From positions 1 to 64,000 of the forward strand of contig CAJQUW010010320.1 in assembly GCA_907163375.1 (NCBI GenBank): DNA of 64,000 nt, written 5' to 3'. The stretch is from Prostheceraeus crozeri. Its lineage: Eukaryota > Platyhelminthes > Polycladida > Euryleptidae. Position numbers and translations under genes: made by a program. Each line of letters begins with the position of its first letter. Within the stretch, counting starts at the first letter, position 1. This document shows, piece after piece, positions 9,581 through 18,328 of this stretch. The notes under the pieces are model-generated. The model did not search any database. It was not told the DNA's origin and saw nothing but the letters and a program-made list of their open reading frames with translations.

Positions 9581-9717
9581 GTTCAAGTTGACTGATAGCA
9601 GATTCAACTTAATGATAGTATTCGCCAGTCCGAAGACTGCCCAGGGCAAACCGCGTGGAGGTTCTATCATGTCTTGCCCCTAGGTGGCCCTTAAGAGAGC
9701 CGATGGTTCGTTCTCGG
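9581..9717. repeat. 137-bp structured repeat, copy 3
   Basis: Third copy, about 100 bases after the stop of the minus-strand gene 9818-11008. Changes from the other copies are few; one (GCGAGGA to GCGTGGA) falls in a predicted loop. Confidence 0.7.
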
Positions 9718-9817
9718 GAGTAAATTGATGGGGTGGTGAAGGCGGGCAAAGATCTGCAATGAAAATGATATGTATTAGAATAGGATATACTATCTTATTT
9801 GCTTTTCACTTACCAAG

Positions 9818-11008
9818 TTAGTCATCCTTAGGTAGTCTCGCGCGTTTCCGAATCGAAAATTTATGGAGATGGCCGCGCATTCTCAGGCTGGCATGGAGAC
9901 ACTTTTTCGTGGGATGACCGTTGTAACAAATAATTGACTCGTCGAGGCTTTTATTGACGAGGACTTCGCCGGCCAAATGATTGTCCCGAATAGGGATGTG
10001 AAACTCAAACAAACGATCCTCATTCACACGTTCCCACTCATCCCTCATGCGCTCCAACTTCTCACACGCCTGCCTCTCATCACCCCGCCGAGCCACAGTC
10101 CTCTCCAACTCAACATTCCTCGCTCTCAACACACTCATCTCCTTCATCATCTCCTCAAACTTCGCCTCTGCATCTCTCATTCTTCTCTCCGCAGCACTCG
10201 CCCTCTTCTCACACGCATCATTCTTCTCTTCCAACTCTCGCGTCTTATTCTTCAAATCAGTCACACAACGCCTCATTCTAATGTTTTCATCCGCCACCTC
10301 CTTCGACTTCAAATCCTTCTTTTTCAACTCATCCAACTCCTTCACAACTTCATCCTTCACTTTCTTCAAACTCTCATACTTATTAACCAACAACTCATGC
10401 GCCATCTGCTGCGAAACATGCCTCTTCTCTTCATCCTTCAACCACCTCGCCGACTGCACACGAATCCCACCACTCTTCACTTTTGGGGAAGATGAGCTCT
10501 TCGGGGGGTCCTCAACAACGATGTTGGACACCTCCGATGACGAAGAGCTCAACTTCCTCACACGCTTCCTCACACGCTCCCTATCTAAATCCACATCATC
10601 CTCATCATCACTCTCAAGCACTCTCTTCCGCTGCTCAATCTCACCCTCCAACGACGCAACCGCTCTCGCCAACTCATCATTCTCAACAACATTCTCAACA
10701 ACATTCTCAACAACATTCTCAACAACATTCGCAACATTCGCCAACATTCGCTCCCTCTCTTCCACAATCAACTGTGTAAACCTCAAATCAGTCACTAAAC
10801 CACCACTACAGTCAGCATGCACTCTGTAAAACTGCACCTCATCCTCATCACCCTTCAGCACTCTACACTTCACGCACGCAACCCTATTCAAGACAATCAT
10901 GTGGCCGGTGCCCGCCTTCTTCACATGAGCTTTGGCGTCCGCACTGCGATTAACTCGCCCACAAGAGCACATTTTAATATGGTATTTGCGGTTCCTGTCA
11001 TTAGCCAT
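9818..11008 (-). CDS. Zinc-binding, coiled-coil protein of unknown function, element A
   Basis: A complete 396-residue ORF. The N-terminal 60 residues carry C-x-C (KMCSCGRVNR) and C-x2-C (VACVKCRVL), plus further His and Cys, as in a small zinc finger. A short repeat of VVEN (four units, residues about 93-108) follows. Residues about 110-320 are a long E/K/R-rich heptad-like region (ELEEKNDACEKRASAAERR) typical of a parallel coiled coil, with a basic patch near residue 150 (RERVRKRVRK). The C end (LFEFHIPIRDNHLAGEVLV) is a compact, non-helical tail. It may be a DNA-binding scaffold or transcription factor of the element; nothing in the sequence proves that. The many antisense ORFs over it are shadows of its codon bias. 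Confidence 0.6.
   Translation of the reverse strand: MANDRNRKYHIKMCSCGRVNRSADAKAHVKKAGTGHMIVLNRVACVKCRVLKGDEDEVQFYRVHADCSGGLVTDLRFTQLIVEERERMLANVANVVENVVENVVENVVENDELARAVASLEGEIEQRKRVLESDDEDDVDLDRERVRKRVRKLSSSSSEVSNIVVEDPPKSSSSPKVKSGGIRVQSARWLKDEEKRHVSQQMAHELLVNKYESLKKVKDEVVKELDELKKKDLKSKEVADENIRMRRCVTDLKNKTRELEEKNDACEKRASAAERRMRDAEAKFEEMMKEMSVLRARNVELERTVARRGDERQACEKLERMRDEWERVNEDRLFEFHIPIRDNHLAGEVLVNKSLDESIICYNGHPTKKCLHASLRMRGHLHKFSIRKRARLPKDD
10679..10736. repeat. 12-bp in-gene minisatellite
   Basis: AACAACATTCTC repeats about five times and encodes the VVEN repeats of the coiled-coil gene. Confidence 0.9.
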
Positions 11009-11026
11009 GCCTGATTTTATTGTGAA

Positions 11027-11606
11027 CTGTAAGATAATGAAATTTGTATAAGTTTGGAATCATGTAGTACAGTCATATTCCTAAAGAGTGTAGTGAGTGG
11101 CACTCGATCCCGTCGACAGCCCGAAGGCCTTGTACCGATCACTAGGGAAGTGAGAGATCTTCCCCGATACCCGCTCTTTACAGCTGAAGACATCATTGTC
11201 GCTGCCCCGAAGTGGTAACAGGAACGCCGAGTCAAAGGTAGTGATCAGTAGCTGGGATCTAACCCCTCAAAGCTGCCTTAGACTTAGTTAAATTTCAAAT
11301 CTGATAGCATATTTGAACTCAGGATACTTGAAAACCTTAGTCTATATGTTAAAACTTTGAAAAAAGTGAAAATTAAGAATTTTTTAAAAATTCCGCATTT
11401 TACTACTCATACTACTTTTAAAAAATTTTATCAGTAGTAAAGACACTATCAAACTCTATCATACAAACTTTGAAGTAGCAAGATAGCTTGCCTACTTCAA
11501 AAGATAGAGTCCTTTGCACCCGATATCGGGAGCTCAGAGCGACGACCGTCGCTTACCTCGTCTTTCGATGAAGTGATCAGACTTACGTTGTCGCGGGTTT
11601 ATATAT
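11027..11606 (-). promoter_or_regulatory. TATA box and spliced-leader-like 5' region for the coiled-coil gene
   Basis: Minus-strand TATATATAAA sits at 11598-11606. About 40 bases downstream an AG/GTAAGC donor-like site occurs (intron side from 11556), and TTATCTTACAG, a good acceptor, ends at 11027, just before the ATG at 11008. A noncoding first exon with an intron of about 530 bases is therefore plausible. It would explain why this TATA box is far from the ATG while others in the cluster are close. Confidence 0.35.
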
Positions 11607-11889
11607 GCTCGGAAGAAAACTTAAAATGGCTCTATCTCCGAAAGTATTCATCGTAGCGACATCCGGTTTGTTGCAAACGATTTGTCTCATCATTCTTTAC
11701 AATATGACACCTGAACCATTCTCATATGACCACGGGAAGTTGGTCCGCCAGCACATGTCCATGTAACATGCCACAAGTGAAAAAATTCCTAAGTGTGAGA
11801 GCTCCAGTGTGGTGAAAATTTTGAAAAATTTAAAACTTCCGAATTTTGACCTGGGACCTTAACCAAAGTTTGTTTCAAGAAATTTTGTC

Positions 11890-13400
11890 CGAACGAGGGG
11901 GGGGGGGACGTCAGCGAAATTTGATGAAAAATGTTTTGGTGACGGTCCCAGGTCGAAATTCCACACTTTGGAAAATTTTCAAAATTTTACCCATACAAAG
12001 TCACTCTGACACTTAGGATTTTTTCAGGTAAGCGAGCTCCGACCTAAAATCTTGTAACCGCTCTAACTTTTGAACGAAGACAGATAGGAACAAGCCGATT
12101 GTTTCACTGAATTTGTCTCACTCTTAGCTTTCAAACGAGCTATCGCACGACAAAATCCGTCCACTAGAAGCCAAAATCGAAGCAAGCTGTCCAGAGGGGG
12201 GGGGGGAGGTCAGTGAAATTTGATGAAAAATGTTTTGGTGACGGTCCCAGGTCGAAATTCCACACTTTGGAAAATTTTCAAAATTTTACCCATACAAAGT
12301 CACTCTGACACTTAGGATTTTTTCAGGTAAGCGAGCTCCGACCTAAAATCTTGTAACCGCTCTAACTTTTGAACGAAGACAGATAGGAACAAGCCGATTG
12401 TTTCACTGAATTTGTCTCACTCTTAGCTTTCAAACGAGCTATCGCACGACAAAATCCGTCCACTAGAAGCCAAAATCGAAGCAAGCTGTCCAGAGGGGGG
12501 GGGGGGAGGTCAGTGAAATTTGATGAAAAATGTTTTGGTGACGGTCCCAGGTCGAAATTCCACACTTTGGAAAATTTTCAAATTTTTACCCATACAAAGT
12601 CACTCTGACACTTAGGATTTTTTCAGGTAAGCGAGCTCCGACCTAAAATCTTGTAACCGCTCTAACTTTTGAACGAAGACAGATAGGAACAAGCCGATTG
12701 TTTCACTGAATTTGTCTCACTCTTAGCTTTCAAACGAGCTATCGCACGACAAAATCCGTCCACTAGAAGCCAAAATCGAAGCAAGCTGTCCAGAGGGGGG
12801 GGGAGGTCAGTGAAATTTGATGAAAAATGTTTTGGTGACGGTCCCAGGTCGAAATTCCACACTTTGGAAAATTTTCAAATTTTTACCCATACAAAGTCAC
12901 TCTGACACTTAGGATTTTTCAGGTGAGCGAGCTCCGACCTAAAATCTTGTAACCGCTCTAACTTGTGAACGGCTGGTCCGATTGACTCGCAACAAAAAAT
13001 GTTGTCGAGCAGTTTTTTCTCCTCTTTCAAACGAGTAGCTGTAAGACAAAATCCGTCCACTAGAACCAAAGTTAGAAGATTGTTGTCGGGGGGGGGGGGG
13101 AGGTCAGTGAAATTTGATGAAAAATGTTTTGGTGACGGTCCCAGGTCGAAATTCCACACTTTGGAAAATTTTCAAAATTTTACCCATACAAAGTCACTCT
13201 GACACTTAGGATTTTTTCAGGTAAGCGAGCTCCGACCTAAAATCTTGTAACCGCTCTAACTTTTGAACGAAGACAGATAGGAACAAGCCGATTGTTTCAC
13301 TGAATTTGTCTCACTCTTAGCTTTCAAACGAGCTATCGCACGACAAAATCCGTCCACTAGAAGCCAAAATCGAAGCAAGCTGTCCAGAGGGGGGGGGGGG
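11890..13400. repeat. About 300-bp tandem repeats with phased G runs (terminal region of element A)
   Basis: Five units begin at G runs near 11897, 12194, 12494, 12793 and 13088, with a sixth run at 13387; the runs are 9-13 G long. Each unit contains the words GGTGACGGTCCCAGG, CACTCTGACACTTAGG, ACCGCTCTAACTTTTGAACG and CGTCCACTAGAAGCC. One unit (12860-13090) has a diverged middle. The small ORFs here (WNFDLGPSPKHF...) are readings of the repeat and are not genes. Confidence 0.85.
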
Positions 13401-14081
13401 ACGTCAGCCGAAAATTTTTTCTCTCCGATTTCGCTGGAAACATCCTTCCTAACCCAAAATTTCACGTAGATTCCGAATCTGGCCTCCGTTTTCTCATCCG
13501 ATGCTTCGTTTGGGCGCTACACACCAAAACGTCCCACATTCTAACTCTGTCGTTTTTCGAAAAATGTTGAAAATTTTTTCTCGCCGATTGCCTTGAAACT
13601 CACCCTACCGATGCAGAATTTCACGCTGAATCCGAATCTGACCTCCGTTTTCTCATCCGACCACTCCTTCCACTCGAAACAACCCATTTTACAACCCAAC
13701 ATTCAGCAGATTGCACCAAAAACATCACACACTATAGCCTCAAGACTAATCCTGGCGGTCGCCCACGTCAACCTAGACGGTCGCCCACGTCAACCTAGAC
13801 GGTCGCCCACGTCCACCAGGCGGTCGGACCCACGCACCCGAGTCTCACACTCTATCGTTGCAGAGGGGGGGGGGACGTCAGCGAACATGTTGTGAACGTG
13901 GACCCACCCGGCCGGCACACCACGACAGACCACAACCTCTGTCGTTCCAGAGGGGGGGGGGACTCAGACACGAAGCACCACGGCGGCCGACCACGACACT
14001 CTGCCGTGCCAGAGGGGGGGGGGACGCAGCCACGACGGCGGCCATCTTGCGCGGTCCAGAAGTGGAGTTTTACTTACTACT
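13400..14081. repeat. Right terminal segment of element A, related to the ends of element B
   Basis: Contains two diverged copies of text found at both ends of B: a G run, then TTTCTCTCCGAT, then AATTTCACGcTGAaTCCGAATC and GCCTCCGTTTTC. It also has a short 22-bp tandem repeat (CGGTCGCCCACGTCAACCTAGA, about 13756-13815) and three further G runs (13866, 13952, 14013), each preceded by a CCAGA or GCAGA word. It ends TTTTACTTACTACT at 14081; B ends TTTTCTTACTACT. Confidence 0.7.
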
Positions 14082-14147
14082 ATCGACTGTGTCTCTTTGC
14101 TGTGTGATCCGGTTGATAACAGTCACTGAAACTTCGCACAATTTGGC

Positions 14148-14729
14148 GTGTTTATCGTTGAATTGGCTGCTCATTGTTTGATTGCTATGGTATTTGGTCA
14201 GGAGATACATAAATACATACATAAATCTTCCTTTTTCGTATCAAACACCACTAGAAAAGTTTTTCTCATATATTTAAGTGGTTCTTTCGATTGCAAATCC
14301 AGCTTTGTAATCTATCTCATTTCTTGCAGCGAATGCGGGTTCCAATATGTTGGCAAAACCACCCAATCTCTAAATGCAAGGTTGAATGGTCACCGTCACC
14401 ATGCATCCTCAAAACCCACTACTTTCCTTTATGAACACTTTAGGCAAGATGGTCATAATTTTTGCAACATTAAATTGCAAATTATAGACCATGTAGATTC
14501 CAACTTCTCTGATAATTCTGACCTTAGGGATAGGGAGCTTCTGAAGAAGGAGGATTTTTGGATTAAAACACTATGTACAATCTTCCCACTTGGCTTGAAC
14601 GATAGAATTCAAGGTTTTGGTTGTGTCTCCAAAGGTTCCTTACATAAGCAGTACTTCTCTTCTCCGGTCCTTAGAAGACCTAGAGGGCATGGGATTCGCA
14701 GTAATAAGAGAAATAAATGTCTTGGCTAA
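14148..14729 (+). CDS. GIY-YIG endonuclease domain of the Penelope-like element
   Basis: 193 residues. Residues 54-85 carry the GIY-YIG core, VIYLISCSECGFQYVGKTT, with the C-x2-C pair typical of Penelope-type nucleases, then a conserved Arg/His helix (NARLNGHRHH). The family-typical ending, E-FWI-L-T-P-GLN, is present as KKEDFWIKTLCTIFPLGLN. The domain nicks target DNA to prime reverse transcription. Its reading frame ends at 14729, while the RT frame, offset by one base, is open from 14617. The two were probably one protein (overlap 14617-14729) and are now separated by a frameshift. Alternatively the element uses two ORFs. The upstream start is not certain, as the ORF may be truncated at element A. 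Confidence 0.75.
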   Translation: MFIVELAAHCLIAMVFGQEIHKYIHKSSFFVSNTTRKVFLIYLSGSFDCKSSFVIYLISCSECGFQYVGKTTQSLNARLNGHRHHASSKPTTFLYEHFRQDGHNFCNIKLQIIDHVDSNFSDNSDLRDRELLKKEDFWIKTLCTIFPLGLNDRIQGFGCVSKGSLHKQYFSSPVLRRPRGHGIRSNKRNKCLG

Positions 14730-16866
14730 ATGCTTGGAGTCTCTCTACGATAAAATTAATAGCCTTTGTTTTTCCAACATGTTTTACGAATTTTACATCA
14801 CTTTGAAATCTCTTAGTCGTACCACACTGAAACAACTTCTTGCTTTTACTCTTAGCAAGCCGGGTACCTGCTCGTATCTAGTCGAATCCTTCTGTTCGAG
14901 TTTCTTAAAAGTCGAAGATTCCGTTGATAAGGTCGACAGGGAAGTTATTATTATCCCTTTTGAGTGCAAAGAAGTAGATCTTTTACAAGTTTCTTCCATT
15001 TTCGCTGATTCACATGTTAACAGTATGTTGCCTAATCCAATTCGTAGTAAATGTCCACTACAGGTTTTCTGCAAATACACCACCTCTATTGGTCGGAAGC
15101 TCTTCAATTACAACCAGATCTTGAAGAATGCTTCTATTGATGAAATCAGAGAATTTATTAGCAAGCCTTGCTTTGTTCTGATTCTATCTTCTGCTACAAG
15201 CCCGCTTCACACGTGGTATAATATTATATCCAACCCTAAACTTAGGGATTTGATGGCTAATGGCACCAATTATAGAGAGCCTATTCACAAGTCTTGGGAT
15301 TTTGTTAGAGTCAGTTTTAAAAATGCATTAGTTGCATTTATTGAAAAGTCGTGCAGAAAATACGCCCTTAAAAATTCTGACTTCCAGAATTGGTCGGAGG
15401 CTGTCCTTAAGATAATTAGAAATCGCATTTCCTTCCTAAGTTCTAGCTTTCCATCTTTGCATTCGCACGAGGTACTAAGATCTAAGGAGTGTAAAAACTT
15501 CATCTCAAACTTTCAGAAGAATTACGTCATCACTCCGGCGGATAAGGCCGCCAATAATTTTGTCATTGTGTGTAGGAAGTATTACCTCATTATCCTCTTG
15601 AACGAACTAGGCTTTGACCTTAGAAGTTTCAATGCTGTTGGTAATCAGACTTACGCACCAGTAATTTCTTCCATTAATGACAGAATTGCCGAACATTGCA
15701 CCGCCCTCAAGGATTCCTTTGGCATAACGGTTAAAGATAAGTTTATGGTTTTGCCTAAACTTTTCTGGATACCTAAATTGCGCAAAAATCCGTATAAGAG
15801 TAGATTCATAGCTGGTGCCAGGAACAGCACTTCCAAAGTTTTGGCCATACTTGTGAACAAGGGTTTGCAATTGGTCCGGGACAAGTTTAGTAGTTATTGC
15901 CTTTCCATCAAGCATAATTCAGGTGTGAACGCCTTCTGGAGCATTAACTCTTCTGGGGAATTACTTGACAGGATGTCGGGTTTGAATTGCCACTACTTAC
16001 AAGTACAAGATTTCTCCACACTCTATACGAATCTTAATTTATACCAGGTTATGGAGTCCTTGAAAGACTTATGTGAGTTAATTTTTAGCAGTTCCAAGAG
16101 CTTTATTTGCATTGGCTATTATAGAACCTTCTTCTCGAATAAAAAATACAGAGGGTATCACTGCTGGTCCAAAACCCAATTCTTTAATGCAATAAGTTTC
16201 ATCCTGGATAACACTTTTGTCACTTTCGGGGGACTTGTCTTCAAGCAAATTCGAGGCTTACCTATGGGTGGGAATTCCAGCTCGCTCTTAGCTGACCTGT
16301 TTTTGGCTTACAGGGAGTTTTATTTTGTGAGGGGGCTCCTAGCGAGCAAGAGATTTGGCTTAGCCAAACTTCTCTCTCGTACCACTAGGTATGTCGATGA
16401 CATTTGTGTGTTTAACTTCAAACATTTTGATAAGATCCTTCCTGAAATCTACCCGGTAGATCTCTTGGCTAGCAGAAGCGGGGACAACAACAAATGTGTC
16501 AATTATTTGGATGTAAAAATCAGGATCGAAGATGGTGGCCATTACATCACAGAGGTTTATCATAAGGTTGATGAGTTCAGCTTCCCAGTGGTACTGTATA
16601 CTTTCCCCGAGAGTAACATGCCTTTGAACACTGGCTTAAACATCTTTGCTGCCCAACTCATCAGATTCGCCAGGATTTCATCTGATGCTTCCGCCTTCAC
16701 ATCAAGAGCTAAGGGCATTTTTGATATCTTTAAAGGACGGGGTTATAAGAATAATTTGCTGGTTAATTCTTGCATTAAGTCCTTCTCCAAGAATAGGTTC
16801 CTCGTTTTTAAGTTTGGTTGTTTTTCGCCCCGCCAGATGCCATCCATCATTGGCATGTTGGGCTAA
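14617..16866 (+). CDS. Penelope-like reverse transcriptase
   Basis: A long intact ORF of 749 codons. RT motifs in order are LPKLFWIPKLRKNPYKSR (fingers, residues about 380-400), VQDFSTLYTNL (motif A with Asp, about 463), KQIRGLPMGGNSSSLLADLF (motif B, about 545-565), RYVDDICVFN (motif C with the catalytic DD, about 590) and NYLDVKI. After the RT core, the EVYHKVDEFSFPVVLYTFPE region and a thumb-like helical end match the Penelope layout. It copies element RNA into DNA. An open RT of this length suggests a fairly recent insertion despite the frame offset from the endonuclease. Antisense ORFs here are shadows. Confidence 0.8.
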   Translation: MVVSPKVPYISSTSLLRSLEDLEGMGFAVIREINVLAKCLESLYDKINSLCFSNMFYEFYITLKSLSRTTLKQLLAFTLSKPGTCSYLVESFCSSFLKVEDSVDKVDREVIIIPFECKEVDLLQVSSIFADSHVNSMLPNPIRSKCPLQVFCKYTTSIGRKLFNYNQILKNASIDEIREFISKPCFVLILSSATSPLHTWYNIISNPKLRDLMANGTNYREPIHKSWDFVRVSFKNALVAFIEKSCRKYALKNSDFQNWSEAVLKIIRNRISFLSSSFPSLHSHEVLRSKECKNFISNFQKNYVITPADKAANNFVIVCRKYYLIILLNELGFDLRSFNAVGNQTYAPVISSINDRIAEHCTALKDSFGITVKDKFMVLPKLFWIPKLRKNPYKSRFIAGARNSTSKVLAILVNKGLQLVRDKFSSYCLSIKHNSGVNAFWSINSSGELLDRMSGLNCHYLQVQDFSTLYTNLNLYQVMESLKDLCELIFSSSKSFICIGYYRTFFSNKKYRGYHCWSKTQFFNAISFILDNTFVTFGGLVFKQIRGLPMGGNSSSLLADLFLAYREFYFVRGLLASKRFGLAKLLSRTTRYVDDICVFNFKHFDKILPEIYPVDLLASRSGDNNKCVNYLDVKIRIEDGGHYITEVYHKVDEFSFPVVLYTFPESNMPLNTGLNIFAAQLIRFARISSDASAFTSRAKGIFDIFKGRGYKNNLLVNSCIKSFSKNRFLVFKFGCFSPRQMPSIIGMLG

Positions 16867-17890
16867 GATAACCTGTTCTAGTTTCAAGTGCGTCCTTTTG
16901 TCCTAATATATTAAGAAATTTATTTTCGGTTAGGTTCTGCTATGTTTCCTCAGGCTTGGAGAGACCTTCCATATCGTACATTCGATATGGTTGGCCTGGC
17001 CCCGCCATGTGGTATAGGTTGGAGGTTAGGGGCCGAAACCTTGCTTCATGCAGCCACATGGTTCCTCCCTGATGACTCCATACATAGCAAACTTAATTTT
17101 GGTTTTTTAGGTTTCTAATTTTCACCTTTTGTTATTTTTAGTTAGCTTCTCGTCAGGTCCATGACGAACTCTTATTTCAGTTCTTATTTGATTAAAACTA
17201 AATCGTTTATAGGTATTAATTTATTTCCCTTGCCGTCTTCAGTTGAGTAGACTTGCCTTTACACGTATTTCAGTACCTGCTCTATACTAGAGTCGGTTAC
17301 TCGATGTTGTTAGTATTAATTTGTATTCATTCGTTCATGACTTTTAATTACCTAATTATTTACAAGATTCTCCACTAGGGAAATTGTTTAACTTTGGCGT
17401 CTTCCGTTTCCTGGATCCTTCGAATTTTTTTGACCGTGTCGTGTCTTGATTTGATTAGCATGTCACGGAATTCACGGCAGTGTATTTTTCGTGTGTGAAC
17501 TTTCTAATGGTGGTAGGTTATTCATTATCACTGCTTCATCATCTTTGCGACAAAAGTGGCACTTCAAAATTTATAATAAGAAATTCTAATATATCTTTTA
17601 CAATTTTGAATTCTTACCAAATGTTGGACATATATCACCTTGACTATTTTAATGTTTGCTGTCTTCAATGCACAGCTGGTTGAATGTGCTGAGAAGTTAC
17701 TCATGACCACAAAGAGAGATTGACAAGATTGATTTGTGCAAAGACCATTAGCTAAAATATACGGTCCATGAAATGTGGATGACTTTCCTTCAAAAGTAAT
17801 CGTTCAAATTTCCAATATATCTTTGAAATCGCATTAGCTCTACGCAATTTCAAATGTAACTGCAATTCAATTTGACGACAAACGTATTCT
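16867..17890. other. No gene supported; includes the 3' end of the Penelope-like element
   Basis: The first 250 bases are probably 3' untranslated sequence of the retroelement. The rest shows no family-level similarity or repeat that I can see. Confidence 0.5.
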
Positions 17891-18016
17891 TCAAATGATT
17901 TGGAATGGACACAACAGCGACTGCCGGTCCTAAAGTTGCCAATACTACTGAACTTTTTGATAAGTCATATTTACATGACACTTCAATTTCCAATATTAGC
18001 CTATATTCGAGTGTAT

Positions 18017-18328
18017 GGCATGATAGATGGTCATGACATGATTCGGAGACTTTTATTTACAAAAAGTACTCACATTGAAAAGTATCGCTTTTTGAAAAAA
18101 GTTGTACAAAATGTTTGCTAAAAAGTGGCAAAAATTCAGACATTCAAAAAAGTATACTTTTGAAAATGATTTGTAAATTTCACCTTCCTATGGGCCCAAT
18201 TCCAGCGATTCTTTGTGAAATCATTAAATGCGCTGAAGCCAAAAGTCACGAAAGCATAGGGTCGTCTGATTTAGCTTTGCGAGGACCACAACAAAAATGT
18301 CTGGGGAGAATGCCACACCGGAATGGTT
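18017..18328. repeat. Dispersed repeat R, left part, copy 1
   Basis: Matches 46641-46951 closely (GGCATGATAGATGGTCATGA to CCGGAATGGTT). In copy 1 the repeat is followed by the 4.9-kb insert; in copy 2 only about 107 bases separate left and right parts. Confidence 0.8.

Larger units (their letters stand above)
1..14081. mobile_element. Element A: Polinton/Maverick-like element, right part, runs off the window
   Basis: The right edge is set at 14081, where the sequence ends in TTACTACT like the right edge of element B at 42231. The 2.2 kb before it uses the same terminal vocabulary as B: long G runs followed by ACGTCAGCGAA-type text and stretches about Ttcgattcc-to-gcctccgtttt that align with B's ends. 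The 6 bases after the edge (ATCGAC) would be the target duplication, but the left edge is outside the window. Inside are a palindrome, a cluster of small minus-strand genes, a small basic protein like adenovirus/adintovirus core peptides, and a coiled-coil protein. No capsid, integrase or polymerase gene lies in the visible part, so family assignment rests mainly on the terminus. It looks partly decayed (a few breaks) but not ancient, since its internal repeats are still very alike. Confidence 0.6.
14088..17100 (+). mobile_element. Penelope-like retroelement with permuted domains (GIY-YIG before RT)
   Basis: Two overlapping ORFs encode a GIY-YIG endonuclease and then a Penelope-type reverse transcriptase. 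Canonical Penelope has the opposite order. Permuted, N-terminal GIY-YIG elements are known as a separate, invertebrate-rich clade. The element begins only tens of bases after the end of element A, so element A probably inserted into or next to it, or it is 5'-truncated there. The 3' limit is uncertain; I see no further coding sequence after 16866 and no clear terminal repeat. Confidence 0.7.

Noticed and set aside
10047-10829. Long antisense ORF over the coiled-coil gene
   Set aside because: It is a Ser/Leu-rich shadow caused by the E/K/R codons of the minus-strand gene and has no promoter or homology.
12362-13465. Series of similar ORFs (WNFDLGPSPKHF...) in the terminal repeats
   Set aside because: They are one frame of the 300-bp noncoding repeat and also read through G runs of changing length.
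17030-17090. Hammerhead ribozyme near the end of the Penelope-like element
   Set aside because: GCCGAAAC and CTGATGA words occur, but their order and the lack of a matching stem II do not fit a hammerhead core.
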